NCBI GenBank assembly: GCA_949840905.1
Contig: CATKXW010000025.1
Span: 1-33,299 of the forward strand
Length of the DNA stretch: 33,299 nucleotides
Direction of reading: 5' to 3'
DNA from: an uncultured Eggerthellaceae bacterium
GTDB lineage: Bacteria; Actinomycetota; Coriobacteriia; Coriobacteriales; Eggerthellaceae
Shown: positions 25,419-33,227 of the stretch, piece after piece
How the letters are laid out: each line of letters starts with the position of its first letter
Position numbering within the stretch: the first letter of the stretch is position 1
The notes under the pieces: model-generated
Told to the model about the DNA's origin: nothing
The model's input: only the letters and a program-made list of their open reading frames with translations
Database searches by the model: none
Position numbers and translations under genes: made by a program

Positions 25419-26441
25419 ATGGATGAATTCATGCATATCGCAAGACATGCTCTCGAGCATGCGCTCACTGACACGCTCTATCTGGTGCCGTTTCTTTTCG
25501 TCACTTACGTGGCGATGGAGTGGCTGGAACATCGCACTGCTGGCAAGACCCAAGATGCCATCAAACGGGCGGGGGCAGCAGGTCCGTTCATCGGTGCGCT
25601 CTTAGGGGCCGTGCCCCAGTGCGGCTTCTCGGTAGCGGCAGCGACGCTCTACGCCGGCCGTGTCATCACCTTGGGCACGTTGTTCGCGGTATTCCTCGCC
25701 ACTTCTGACGAGATGCTCCCCATATTCCTCGCCGAACAGGTCGATCCTTCCACGATCGTCCAGATCCTCGGCACGAAAGTCGTCATCGGCATGATCATGG
25801 GATTCATCGTCGATGCCGTGCTGCGCTTGGCCCGTCGCGATGAGCAGGATCTGCGCATCCATGAGCTATGCGAGCGCGATAACTGCGGCTGTGTTGGCTG
25901 CGGAGGCGATTGCGCGGCTTGTGAGGAGAATCCCGAACTCGTTTACGAGCATTACGACGCCGTGCATCGCGAAGAGCTCGAAGAAGCGCTCGACGAGCCG
26001 CGCCATCGCGACCACGATCACGCGCATGATCATGGTGGCGGCTGGAGGTCTGTCCTGAAGAGCGCTCTCGTCCATACTCTGCAGGTCACTTTGTTCATCT
26101 TCCTCATCACGTTGGCGCTCGATGGCATCCTCGAAGCGGTAGGGGAGGATGCGCTCGGCGCGGCGCTCGGAGGTGATTCGCTCTTTTCCATCTTGCTGGC
26201 ATCGTTGGTGGGCCTCATTCCGAACTGCGCGGCCAGCGTGGTCATCGCCCAGCTCTACCTCGACGGAATCTTAGGGGCGGGTGCCATGATCGCCGGACTG
26301 CTCGTTTCTGCCGGCGTGGGCTTGCTGGTGCTCGTCCGCACGAATCATCATTGGAAGCAGAACATCGCCATCATCGTCGGGCTCTATGTTACCGGTGTAG
26401 CGTGGGGCCTTGTAGTGACGCTGCTCGGTATCACGTTTTAG
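25419..26441 (+). CDS. Predicted heavy-metal/manganese exporter, ArsP_2-type 10-TM permease
   Basis: A 340-residue membrane protein that resembles the ArsP_2 ('putative 10TM heavy-metal exporter'/putative manganese transporter) family. It has two related halves, each with a GxxPxC motif: GAVPQCGFSVAAATLYAGR (about residues 63-81) and GLIPNCAASVVIAQLYLDG (about 267-285), pointing to internal duplication. Between them is a hydrophilic loop with a cysteine cluster (CERDNCGCVGCGGDCAAC, about 151-168) and a histidine stretch (HRDHDHAHDH), a likely metal-binding sensor or buffer. No ribosome site precedes the ATG, so translation may be leaderless; M5 (25431) is an alternative. The flavodiiron gene follows after 17 bases, so both are probably co-transcribed. 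The actual ion is unknown. Confidence 0.78.
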   Translation: MDEFMHIARHALEHALTDTLYLVPFLFVTYVAMEWLEHRTAGKTQDAIKRAGAAGPFIGALLGAVPQCGFSVAAATLYAGRVITLGTLFAVFLATSDEMLPIFLAEQVDPSTIVQILGTKVVIGMIMGFIVDAVLRLARRDEQDLRIHELCERDNCGCVGCGGDCAACEENPELVYEHYDAVHREELEEALDEPRHRDHDHAHDHGGGWRSVLKSALVHTLQVTLFIFLITLALDGILEAVGEDALGAALGGDSLFSILLASLVGLIPNCAASVVIAQLYLDGILGAGAMIAGLLVSAGVGLLVLVRTNHHWKQNIAIIVGLYVTGVAWGLVVTLLGITF

Positions 26442-26458
26442 GGGAAGGATCGCAAGTC

Positions 26459-27667
26459 ATGAGAAAACAGGTGAAGGGAAATGTTTCCTGGGTCGGCTAT
26501 CTCGATTGGGAGCTGCAGCTCTTTCACGGGCATGACTATCGTATCGAACACGGGTCGAGCCAGAACGCCTACCTCATCGAAGAAGAGAAGACGGTCCTTG
26601 TCGATACCGTATGGTCGCCGCATCGCTCCGAGTTCGTCGAGAACCTGAAAAGAGAGGTGGACTTGAAGAGCATCGACTTCATCGTGGCCAACCATGGTGA
26701 ATGCGACCATTCCGGTTCGCTCGTGGAGCTCATGAAGGAGATTCCCGATACGCCCATCTATTGCACGAAGAGCGCCGTGAAGAGCATCCAGGGCCAGTAC
26801 GGCGATCGAGGCTGGGATATGCGCGTGGTGAAGACGGGCGATACGCTCGATATCGGCAACGGGAAAACGCTCACCTTCATCGAAACGCCCATGATGCATT
26901 GGCCTGATTCCATGGCCACGTTCCTCTCCGGCGACAACATCCTCTTCTCCATGGATGCCTTCGGTCAGCACTATGCGGTGGAAGACCTCTACGCCGACCT
27001 TGCCGACCAGGATATCCTATGGGGAGAGGCGTTGAAATACTTCGTGAACATCCTCAACCCCTTCGCTGGCTTCGTTGCCAAGAAGCTGGCCGAGATCGAA
27101 GCCATGGATCTTCCGATCGAGATGATCGCGCCCTCGCATGGGGCCATCTGGCGCGAAGATCCGCTGAAGATCGTGGGGAAATACGCTGAATGGGCCGATG
27201 CCTACCAGGAAGACCGCGTAGTGGTGGCCTACGGCACCATGTGGAAGGGCACCGAGCGGATCGCTCATGCCATCGCTGACGAAATATATCGTCAGAGTCC
27301 TACGACTAACGTGCACGTGTTCGATGTGGAGGCGAGCGACAAGAATGAGGTGATGACGGAGGTGTTCCGTTCGCGCGCGATCGCGGTCGGCTCGCCCACC
27401 TACATCAATGGCCTGCTCGCAGGCGTGGAGGGCTGGTTGGCCTTCCTCCGCTCTCTCAAGTTCAAGGGCAAGAAAGCCGCCGCTTTCGGGTGTTATGGTT
27501 GGAGCGGGGAGAGTGTGCGGATCCTGCAGGATAAGCTCGCTGGAGCTGGTTTCGACGTAGTGGAGCCGAGCATCCGTGCGAATTGGGTCCCTGATGAGAG
27601 CGATCTGTCTGCTATCCCGGACCTGGTGCGTGCGCTGCTGGCCGAGCCTGCGAACGCCGATGTATGA
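26459..27667 (+). CDS. fprA: FprA-family A-type flavoprotein (flavodiiron protein)
   Basis: A 402-residue cytoplasmic flavodiiron protein, which reduces O2 to water or NO to N2O in anaerobes. The N-terminal metallo-beta-lactamase-like domain carries the diiron ligands: HGECDH (H79, E81, D83, H84), the His in MMHWPDSM, the Asp in FSMDAFGQH and the His in APSHGAIWR. The C-terminal flavodoxin domain starts near residue 254 (AYGTMWKGTERIA binds FMN phosphate) and contains GSPTYINGLLAGVEGWL and FGCYGWSGESV. No rubredoxin domain is fused, so an external electron donor is needed. GGGGAAGGA precedes the ATG. The 17-base spacing from the metal exporter suggests one operon. Confidence 0.94.
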   Translation: MRKQVKGNVSWVGYLDWELQLFHGHDYRIEHGSSQNAYLIEEEKTVLVDTVWSPHRSEFVENLKREVDLKSIDFIVANHGECDHSGSLVELMKEIPDTPIYCTKSAVKSIQGQYGDRGWDMRVVKTGDTLDIGNGKTLTFIETPMMHWPDSMATFLSGDNILFSMDAFGQHYAVEDLYADLADQDILWGEALKYFVNILNPFAGFVAKKLAEIEAMDLPIEMIAPSHGAIWREDPLKIVGKYAEWADAYQEDRVVVAYGTMWKGTERIAHAIADEIYRQSPTTNVHVFDVEASDKNEVMTEVFRSRAIAVGSPTYINGLLAGVEGWLAFLRSLKFKGKKAAAFGCYGWSGESVRILQDKLAGAGFDVVEPSIRANWVPDESDLSAIPDLVRALLAEPANADV

Positions 27668-27720
27668 GGAACGTCGATGTATGAGATGAGCCGTTGAAGC
27701 GACCGGAGGTCATCGAGGTT

Positions 27721-27745
27721 GCTCGCGTGTATTCTGCGTGCGAGC
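27721..27745 (+). terminator. Weak terminator candidate after the flavodiiron gene
   Basis: Six-bp stem GCTCGC/GCGAGC (27721-27726 with 27740-27745) with a 13-nt loop, followed by GCTTTT, 54 bases after the fprA stop. Confidence 0.35.
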
Positions 27746-27890
27746 GCTTTTCGCGGCAGTGGAGCGCGTGGCCGTCGCCATCGACGGTTCACGAGGATCT
27801 TTGGAAGCCGAGCGCCATGCGCTCCATATAGCGGGCCGTCGCGAGGGCATAGCCATCAGCCTCATCGCGGTGATACCGGTGCGTTCTCGC
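27738..27890 (+). pseudogene. Truncated universal stress protein (UspA) N-terminal remnant
   Basis: Translated in the frame starting at GTG 27738, the first 50 residues contain ERVAVAIDGSRGSLEAERHA followed by LHIAGRREGIAISLIAVIPV. This matches the start of a UspA domain: strand 1 with the ATP-loop DGS, helix 1 ending in HAL.IA, and strand 2 ending in a V.PV motif. Third codon positions are G/C-rich. A complete domain needs about 140 residues, but after this point the frame runs antisense into the TelA-like gene and loses all similarity. No ribosome site is seen. I read this as the 5' remnant of a deleted gene; a chance resemblance is possible. Confidence 0.42.
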
Positions 27891-29057
27891 TCAGTTCGTG
27901 CTCGAAGCGGTCAGCAGCTTCTTTTTGAGCTCCGCTTCCATCTTGCGCAGCTCTCGCTCCGTTTCGGCGCGCTTGATGCGGCCTTCTTCCTGTATCTTCA
28001 TGACCTCGTCGAAGGTCTGGATGAGGTTCTCGTTGGTGGCTTTGAGCGTTTCGATATCGACGATGCCGCGCTCGCTCTCGCGTGCTACCTCCACGGTGGA
28101 GGTCTTCAGCTTCTCGGCGTTCTTCTTCAGAAGTTCGTTGGTCATGTCGGCCACGGCCGTTTGAGCGCGTAGGGCAGCCTCGTTGTTCGCCATGCCCAGC
28201 GCCAGCACCATCTGGCTCTTCCATAGCGGGATGGTGTTCACCAGCGTGGTCTGGATCTTCTCGATCATGAGCATCTCGTTGGCTTGCACCAAGCGGATCT
28301 GCGGTGCCATCTGCATGGCGATGGTGCGCGTCAGATCGAGGTCGGCGAGCTTCTTCTCGAAGCGGTCGCACGATGCCTTGAGCTTCTGCACTGCTTCGGC
28401 ATCTTCGGTCCGTCCGCTCCTCTGCGCTTTCGAGATCAGCCCCTGCAACTCGTCGCTGCGCACTTCATCGAGCCGCTTGCGGCCGGCGGCCAGATACATC
28501 GTGAGCTCTTTGAAGTACGTGAGGTTCAGCTCGTAGAGCTTGTCGAGCATGGCCGCATCTTTCATCAGCGTGAGCTGATGGGTCTCCAGAGCGCCCGTTA
28601 TCTTGTCGATGTTCGCTTCAGCCTTATCGTAGCGTGCCTTGAGGGCGATCACTTTGTTGGCCTGGCGTTTGAACAGGCCGAAGAGCCCTTTCTCTTCCTC
28701 GGCGTCGAAGCTTTTGAGCTCCACGACCACGTTCGCGATGAGGTCGCCCGCCTCGCCGAGATCTTGGGTGCGCACTTTCTCCAATGCCGATTCCGAGAAG
28801 TCGGCCATCTTCTTCTGTGCACCGGAGCCGTAGGTGAGGATCAGCTGCGAGTCAGACAGATCTATCTGCTGTGCGAACGAATCGACCTGCGCCCGTTCTT
28901 CCGCGCTCAGGGAATCTTCCAAAGAAGGAGCGCTCGATTCGAGCTGCGCCAGAGTCGAGCGCAGCTCGAGCTCCTCCGCTGGCTTCTCGTCGGCAGTGGG
29001 CTCGAGCGTGAGCTTCGGAGCGGGTATGTTATCGAGTTCACCGTTCGTTATCGACAT
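27891..29057 (-). CDS. TelA-family toxic anion resistance protein
   Basis: A 388-residue, highly charged alpha-helical protein of the TelA family (tellurite/toxic anion resistance). Family-like segments include FGLFKRQANKVIALKARYDK, LETHQLTLMKDAAMLDKLYE, the QIRLVQANEMLMIEKIQTTL region and PLWKSQMVLALGM. There is no signal peptide or membrane helix. The start at 29057 has GGAAAGGA upstream and lies 20 bases inside the end of the XpaC-like gene, so the two are translationally coupled. TelA proteins are often found with XpaC-like and TerD-type envelope stress genes. The exact biochemical activity is unknown; an upstream extension to 29276 is rejected because it overlaps the neighbour. Confidence 0.88.
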   Translation of the reverse strand: MSITNGELDNIPAPKLTLEPTADEKPAEELELRSTLAQLESSAPSLEDSLSAEERAQVDSFAQQIDLSDSQLILTYGSGAQKKMADFSESALEKVRTQDLGEAGDLIANVVVELKSFDAEEEKGLFGLFKRQANKVIALKARYDKAEANIDKITGALETHQLTLMKDAAMLDKLYELNLTYFKELTMYLAAGRKRLDEVRSDELQGLISKAQRSGRTEDAEAVQKLKASCDRFEKKLADLDLTRTIAMQMAPQIRLVQANEMLMIEKIQTTLVNTIPLWKSQMVLALGMANNEAALRAQTAVADMTNELLKKNAEKLKTSTVEVARESERGIVDIETLKATNENLIQTFDEVMKIQEEGRIKRAETERELRKMEAELKKKLLTASSTN

Positions 29058-30333
29058 GGTCGGTCCTTTCCGAGATTTCGTCGAAGGGGCTTCTCGCGAG
29101 GCCTTCCTGTGCGAGCACGGCATTGAGAACGGAGATGTCCGCCGAAACATCGAGCGAGAGATCGCGATACGTTTCGTCCAGGAGCTTCTCGTATGCTCGG
29201 TAGAGAACCTCGAGCGTATGCTCGATCTCTTTGCGCGAGCCGGTGATGTTGTCTCCTTGAACGGGCTGTTTCTCAAGGTCGTCGTAGGCTTCCAAGAGCT
29301 TGACCGTAGTGGGAAGGTAGTAGTCCATCAGTTTGTCGAGCAGTTCTACCACCGAAGGAGCGTTCTTCACGCGTTCGGTCATGCGGCCGACCACGGCTTC
29401 GATCGAAGCGATGCGGCTGCTCACCGCCGGATCAGCGATGGAGGCATCAAGCTCGCGCATCCGGCGCAGATAGGCGCTCCCGTCCGCGATGAACTTCCGT
29501 GCGTCTGCCGGCAGCCCGTTCTGCTCTTCGGTCGCTGCAGCCTGCTGTTCGAGCTGCGCTGTGCGGGCAGCCTGTTTCTCAGCGATGTTGCGCCGATGCT
29601 CTCGCTGCGCCTGCCGATAGAGCCGATAGCTTTCGTTGGTGGTCATGAGAGCGGTGCATTCATCGTCGATATGGCCTTCGGGCAGCAGGCCGCGCTTCAT
29701 CATCTTGCGTGCATCGGCGATGGTGCGCTTCTTGCTCTGGTGCATTTGGACGGCCAGTTCGTCGAAGGAGACGGCTTCACGGTCGCCGAAGATGCGCTTG
29801 AAACCGTTGAAACGGCTCGCAAGGCCTATGCGCTTTATGCCGGAAACGGTGAGCCATGTCGACAGCGCTGCGATGATCGCGCACACGATGCCGCCCGCGA
29901 CCAGCGCTGTCGCGGGAACGCCGGCGATCGCGAACAGAGCGGGGCTCGTGGCGCATATGAGAGCTGAGCCGCCAAAGCTCAAGATCCCCATGGCGCCGAG
30001 TGCGGTCATGACCCCACCGCTCACGCTCAATCCCGCGCTTGACCTGAAGCGCTTCCGGATCGCGTTGGCAGAGGGCGTTGGGCGTCCGAACCGCACGACA
30101 GGCGTGGTCTTCTGGGCGCTCGAGTGAGGCACGACGGGAGCCGTTCCTTTCGCGCGTGCGGCGCTATTCTTCTCGACGGCTTCGTTGATGGCATTGCCGA
30201 TGGCCTCTCCGGCATCGCCTAGGCCCCGACCGACCGCTTTGGATATCTGCGTGACGGTCTTGTCGATCGAGCGGCAAAGCCTTTCGAAGTCGACGGAGGC
30301 ATCGGTTCTGTTCTTCGGTTCGTATCGATCCAT
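29038..30333 (-). CDS. XpaC-like protein (5-bromo-4-chloroindolyl phosphate hydrolysis family)
   Basis: A 431-residue membrane-associated protein. After a polar N-terminus, two hydrophobic segments lie near residues 100-165 (SVSGGVMTALGAMGILSF and ALVAGGIVCAIIAALSTWL). Next come a middle Lys/Arg/Gln-rich helical part and a C-terminal helical domain (FIADGSAYLRRMRELDASI; YYLPTTVKLLEAYDDLEKQP) typical of the XpaC family. Despite its name, a real phosphatase activity is not established for the family. The start at 30333 follows AGAGGA; 30366 has no ribosome site. Its stop overlaps the TelA-like start by 20 bases, so they form a two-gene operon. Confidence 0.82.
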   Translation of the reverse strand: MDRYEPKNRTDASVDFERLCRSIDKTVTQISKAVGRGLGDAGEAIGNAINEAVEKNSAARAKGTAPVVPHSSAQKTTPVVRFGRPTPSANAIRKRFRSSAGLSVSGGVMTALGAMGILSFGGSALICATSPALFAIAGVPATALVAGGIVCAIIAALSTWLTVSGIKRIGLASRFNGFKRIFGDREAVSFDELAVQMHQSKKRTIADARKMMKRGLLPEGHIDDECTALMTTNESYRLYRQAQREHRRNIAEKQAARTAQLEQQAAATEEQNGLPADARKFIADGSAYLRRMRELDASIADPAVSSRIASIEAVVGRMTERVKNAPSVVELLDKLMDYYLPTTVKLLEAYDDLEKQPVQGDNITGSRKEIEHTLEVLYRAYEKLLDETYRDLSLDVSADISVLNAVLAQEGLARSPFDEISERTDHVDNER

Positions 30334-30389
30334 CGTTTCCTCTGGAGCATATGCTTGAGCGCTCATCGAAGGCCGCTAGATATGGAAAA

Positions 30390-30416
30390 GGCCCGCGACC
30401 GAGATGATCGCGGGCC
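30390..30416 (-). terminator. Intrinsic terminator of the tRNA-Lys-Gln-Glu operon
   Basis: Perfect 9-bp G/C-rich stem (30390-30398 with 30408-30416). Read on the minus strand it is followed by TTTTCC, ten bases beyond the 3' end of tRNA-Glu. It also separates the tRNAs from the xpaC-like gene. Confidence 0.85.
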
Positions 30417-30426
30417 ACAAGTTCTG

Positions 30427-30503
30427 TGGTAGCTCCGACCGGATTCGAACCGGCGACCTCCGCCTTGAGAGGGCGGCGTCCTAAACCGCTAGACGACGGA
30501 GCC
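30427..30503 (-). tRNA. tRNA-Glu (CTC)
   Basis: 77-nt tRNA; the anticodon loop CTCTCAA reads CTC and CCA is encoded. The acceptor arms GGCTCCG/CGGAGCT end in a G1-U72 wobble. It is the last gene of the minus-strand tRNA operon. CTC is the minor Glu isoacceptor; one with TTC should exist elsewhere. Confidence 0.94.
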
Positions 30504-30568
30504 ACATGCGGTGCGCATCAGCGCGCTTTGCTAGTATACCCGAAAGTCGGGAACGTGCAAGAGAAAAG

Positions 30569-30642
30569 TGGCTGGGGTACCAGGATTCGAACCTAGATAG
30601 CTGGCACCAAAAACCAGAGTCCTGCCGTTGGACGATACCCCA
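30569..30642 (-). tRNA. tRNA-Gln (TTG)
   Basis: 74-nt tRNA with acceptor arms TGGGGTA/TACCCCA (the weak U1-A72 pair is typical of tRNA-Gln). The anticodon loop TTTTGGT reads TTG. Discriminator G and CCA are encoded. Confidence 0.95.
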
Positions 30643-30663
30643 ATGCCGAGCGCGGTCGCGAAA

Positions 30664-30739
30664 TGGTGGGCCGTGAGGGAATCGAACCCGCGACCTTGGG
30701 ATTAAAAGTCCCCTGCTCTACCAACTGAGCTAACGGCCC
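30664..30739 (-). tRNA. tRNA-Lys (TTT)
   Basis: 76-nt tRNA with acceptor arms GGGCCGT/ACGGCCC. The anticodon loop CTTTTAA reads TTT; one mismatch (27/43) sits at the top of the anticodon stem. CCA is encoded. First gene of the minus-strand tRNA operon. Confidence 0.96.
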
Positions 30740-30762
30740 ACATGCGCGATACGCGAAGATTC

Positions 30763-30791
30763 ATTTTACCTATGGAGTGCGGCCGGGTCAA
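30763..30791 (-). promoter_or_regulatory. Promoter of the tRNA-Lys-Gln-Glu operon
   Basis: On the minus strand: -35 TTGACC (30791-30786), 17-base spacer, -10 TAAAAT (30768-30763), placing the RNA start about 16 bases before tRNA-Lys. Confidence 0.78.
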
Positions 30792-30813
30792 TGAGAAGCC
30801 CCGTGCTTCATGG

Positions 30814-30819
30814 TAGAAT
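30814..30819 (+). promoter_or_regulatory. Probable -10 box of tRNA-Arg
   Basis: TAGAAT about 60 bases before tRNA-Arg; the -35 region is not near consensus. Confidence 0.4.
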
Positions 30820-30878
30820 CTTCTGCGTTCGTATGTGCTCCATGCCGCTTGCGGCAACGGGGCGCAACGCCACGGCCC

Positions 30879-30954
30879 GCCCCCGTAGCTCAGCGGATAG
30901 AGCGTCGGTTTCCTAAACCGTGCGTCGGAGGTTCGAGTCCTCTCGGGGGCGCCA
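30879..30954 (+). tRNA. tRNA-Arg (CCT)
   Basis: 76-nt tRNA with fully paired acceptor arms GCCCCCG/CGGGGGC. The anticodon loop TTCCTAA reads CCT, discriminator G, CCA encoded. It reads AGG codons. Confidence 0.95.
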
Positions 30955-31047
30955 CGGTCGCATCTTCGGAACATACGGGCCTTTTTCGGGGGCCTCGAAG
31001 ATGCTGAGCGAACGACAGTGATTCGACCTCACGGAAAGGATCTCCCC

Positions 31048-31770
31048 TTGAAGAAGTCCCTCAAAGCGAAATGCCTGAAAGCGGCGGCTGCGTCCATGGC
31101 CGCGTTCCTCTTGTGCGGAAGCCTTGCGCTGCTCGGCTGTGCGTCCGGCCCGAACGGCTCGAACGGTTCGAACGGTTCTTCGAGCAGCAAGAGCTCGGCT
31201 GCCACTGCGACCTCCGCCTCCTCCGAAGCGTCCATGACCGGCAAGCATCACGTGCAGATGAAGGTGGAAGGCTATGAGCCCATCACCATCGAGCTCGATG
31301 CCGATTCGGCGCCCATCACGGTGACCAACTTCGTGAACCTGGTCAAGGAGGGCTACTACGACGGCCTGACCTTCTATCGTTTCGACGACGGCTTCTGCAT
31401 GCAGGGCGGCAGCGCGGGCAATTCGGCAGCCAGCGCGGATACGCTGACGCCTGTGGTGGGGGAGTTCTCCAGCAACGGCTACGATAACCCCTTGGCCGAT
31501 GCGTTCGACCGAGGCGTCGTGGCCATGGCTCGTACCAGCGTGCCCGATTCCGCCACCTCCACGTTCTTCGTCACGCTCGGTTCTGCGGATCAGGTGGGAC
31601 GCGCCTTGAACGGGGAATACGCGGCGTTCGGCACCATCGACCCCGAAGGCATGGCTATCGTCGATGCCATCGTGGCCGATCACTTAGAGGCGGCTGCCGG
31701 CGCCAACATGGGCATGATCGCAGATGAGAGCCAGCAGGCCAAGATAGAGAGCATCACCTTCGTCGACTAG
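31048..31770 (+). CDS. Cyclophilin-type peptidyl-prolyl isomerase, lipoprotein
   Basis: A 240-residue secreted folding enzyme. The start is TTG at 31048, ten bases after GGAAAGGA; other in-frame starts lack a site. A lipoprotein signal is clear: KKSLK basic end, hydrophobic stretch and the lipobox LALLGC (Cys about residue 31), so it should be anchored outside the membrane. A low-complexity linker with three NGS repeats and many Ser residues follows. The cyclophilin domain starts near residue 70: PITVTNFVNLVKEGYYDGL, FYRFDDGFCMQGG, VAMARTSVPDSATSTFFVTL and NGEYAAFGTI. The usual FHR motif is FYR here and the catalytic Arg is kept. Its stop shares CTAG with the cca stop. Confidence 0.9.
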   Translation: MKKSLKAKCLKAAAASMAAFLLCGSLALLGCASGPNGSNGSNGSSSSKSSAATATSASSEASMTGKHHVQMKVEGYEPITIELDADSAPITVTNFVNLVKEGYYDGLTFYRFDDGFCMQGGSAGNSAASADTLTPVVGEFSSNGYDNPLADAFDRGVVAMARTSVPDSATSTFFVTLGSADQVGRALNGEYAAFGTIDPEGMAIVDAIVADHLEAAAGANMGMIADESQQAKIESITFVD

Positions 31771-33164
31771 ATGTCGCTCCGAACCGTATCGCTTTGCGCA
31801 TCAGCGAGCGCGATGAACCCCAGCAGTTCATCGCGCTCGTTCTTCTTCCGGCCGTCTATCACCGCATCGAGGGCCCGGGCGAGCGCATCGCCCACTGCTG
31901 GCCCTTCGGGCACGCCTGCAGCCATGACGTCTTCGCCGTCTATGACCAGATCGCGCACCGTGAACGCCTCTTCGGTAGCGAGCACCTCTTCTAGCACCTG
32001 CTCCAACTCATCGGCGAGCGCGGCTCGAGGGGCGCACTGCGGAGCTTGGGACAGGGCGTCGGCTCGCTTGATGGCGCACAGCTTCCGGAATAGATCCACG
32101 TCGCCGCCCAAGCGCCTCAAGGCTCGCTTCACCGAGCGCGCGTCCGGCTCGATCACCTCGTCATGGCGCTTCACTAGCGTGAGCGCTCGATCCTTGAACC
32201 TGTTGCTCATCAGCAGCCGATCCATGATGCCGCGCGCGATCACCATGCTCACGGCGGCATGCCCGTAAAAATGCTCCACGCCGTCAGAGGAGAAGAACGC
32301 CGCTGCCGGTTTGCCCATATCGTGGAAGAGCGCCGCCCAGCGCGTCAGGCGCTCGGGCGGCGTATGCTGCACGGCCCAGGCCGTGTGCTCCAGCACATCA
32401 TATATATGGTAAGGCGTGACCTGCGGACACTCCTTCATGGCCAAAAGCTCTGGCAGCACGAAGGACAGCACGTCCGCGCATTTCATGAGCGCATCGTGCA
32501 CATGAGCGCCCAACAGCAGCCCGTCGAGCTCGCTGGTCACGCGCTCGACGGATACCTGTGCGAGCAGATGCTTGCGCTCCAACATGGCCTGGAACGTGGC
32601 ATCGTCGATGCGGAAGCCGAGCTGAGAGGCGAAGCGGCAAGCTCGCAGGATGCGCAGGGCGTCCTCGGCCATGCGCTCGTGGGGGTCGCCCACCATGCGG
32701 ATGAGGCCGCCTTCTATATCGCTCAGGCCGTCGAAGGGATCGAGCAGCCCGCGCTGCGGGTGATAGGCGAGGGCGTTCATGGTGAAGTCGCGCCGTGCCA
32801 AGTCCTCTTCGATGGTTCGCACGAACTCGACCTGCGTCGGATGGCGCGCATCGTCGTAAGCTCCATCTGTGCGGAAGGTGGTCACCTCTATACCGTATTT
32901 GGTCTGCGGGTCATCCGCGTCGGGCACTATGACGGTGAGGGTGCCGTGAGCGGTGCCGGTCTCATGGGTGCTGAAGCCGGCTGCGACGCTGACGCGCTGC
33001 ACCTCGGTCCACGGTGCGTTGGTGGCGATGTCCACATCATGGCTCGATCGCCCGAGGAGCGCATCCCGCACGAAGCCGCCGACCACCCACGCTTCGAAGC
33101 CCGCTCGCTCCAATACGACCAGCAAGTCGAGCCCGTATCTCGGTATGTCCACCGTCCCTTTCAT
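31767..33164 (-). CDS. cca: CCA tRNA nucleotidyltransferase
   Basis: A 465-residue class II CCA-adding enzyme that builds or repairs tRNA 3' CCA ends. The nucleotidyltransferase head has VVGGFVRDALLGRSSHDVDI (metal-binding DVD), RRDFTMNALAY and the nucleotide-selecting EDALRILRACRFASQLGF. A C-terminal HD domain is present (AALFHDMGKPAAAF, FYGHAAVS), as in the actinobacterial/E. coli-like type with phosphohydrolase potential. The start at 33164 (MKGTVDI) is favoured over 33197; a minus-strand TATAAT only ten bases upstream suggests a nearly leaderless mRNA. All tRNAs in the window encode CCA, so a repair role is likely here. Confidence 0.92.
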   Translation of the reverse strand: MKGTVDIPRYGLDLLVVLERAGFEAWVVGGFVRDALLGRSSHDVDIATNAPWTEVQRVSVAAGFSTHETGTAHGTLTVIVPDADDPQTKYGIEVTTFRTDGAYDDARHPTQVEFVRTIEEDLARRDFTMNALAYHPQRGLLDPFDGLSDIEGGLIRMVGDPHERMAEDALRILRACRFASQLGFRIDDATFQAMLERKHLLAQVSVERVTSELDGLLLGAHVHDALMKCADVLSFVLPELLAMKECPQVTPYHIYDVLEHTAWAVQHTPPERLTRWAALFHDMGKPAAAFFSSDGVEHFYGHAAVSMVIARGIMDRLLMSNRFKDRALTLVKRHDEVIEPDARSVKRALRRLGGDVDLFRKLCAIKRADALSQAPQCAPRAALADELEQVLEEVLATEEAFTVRDLVIDGEDVMAAGVPEGPAVGDALARALDAVIDGRKKNERDELLGFIALADAQSDTVRSDI

Positions 33165-33173
33165 GGTCGCTTC

Positions 33174-33179
33174 ATTATA
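33174..33179 (-). promoter_or_regulatory. -10 box of cca
   Basis: TATAAT on the minus strand, nine bases before the ATG; the RNA would start at about 33164-33167. A -35 candidate (TTTTGA or TTGATA, 33192-33199) sits at a short spacing of 12-14 bases. Confidence 0.42.
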
Positions 33180-33227
33180 GGGGTTCCCCTCTATCAAAAC
33201 TTTTCTGAAAAAACTTCCAACATTCTG

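Noticed and set aside
27738-28172. A 144-codon plus-strand gene starting at the UspA-like segment
   Set aside because: Only the first 50 codons resemble a protein family; the rest is antisense to the TelA-like gene, so it was annotated as a truncated remnant.
30427-30954. tRNA cluster as a phage or island attachment site
   Set aside because: I looked for an integrase gene and for repeated tRNA 3' ends nearby and saw none in the window.
31140-31190. Short tandem repeat inside the cyclophilin gene, as a possible CRISPR or satellite
   Set aside because: It is three in-frame Asn-Gly-Ser units in the lipoprotein linker, with no spacers; ordinary low-complexity coding sequence.
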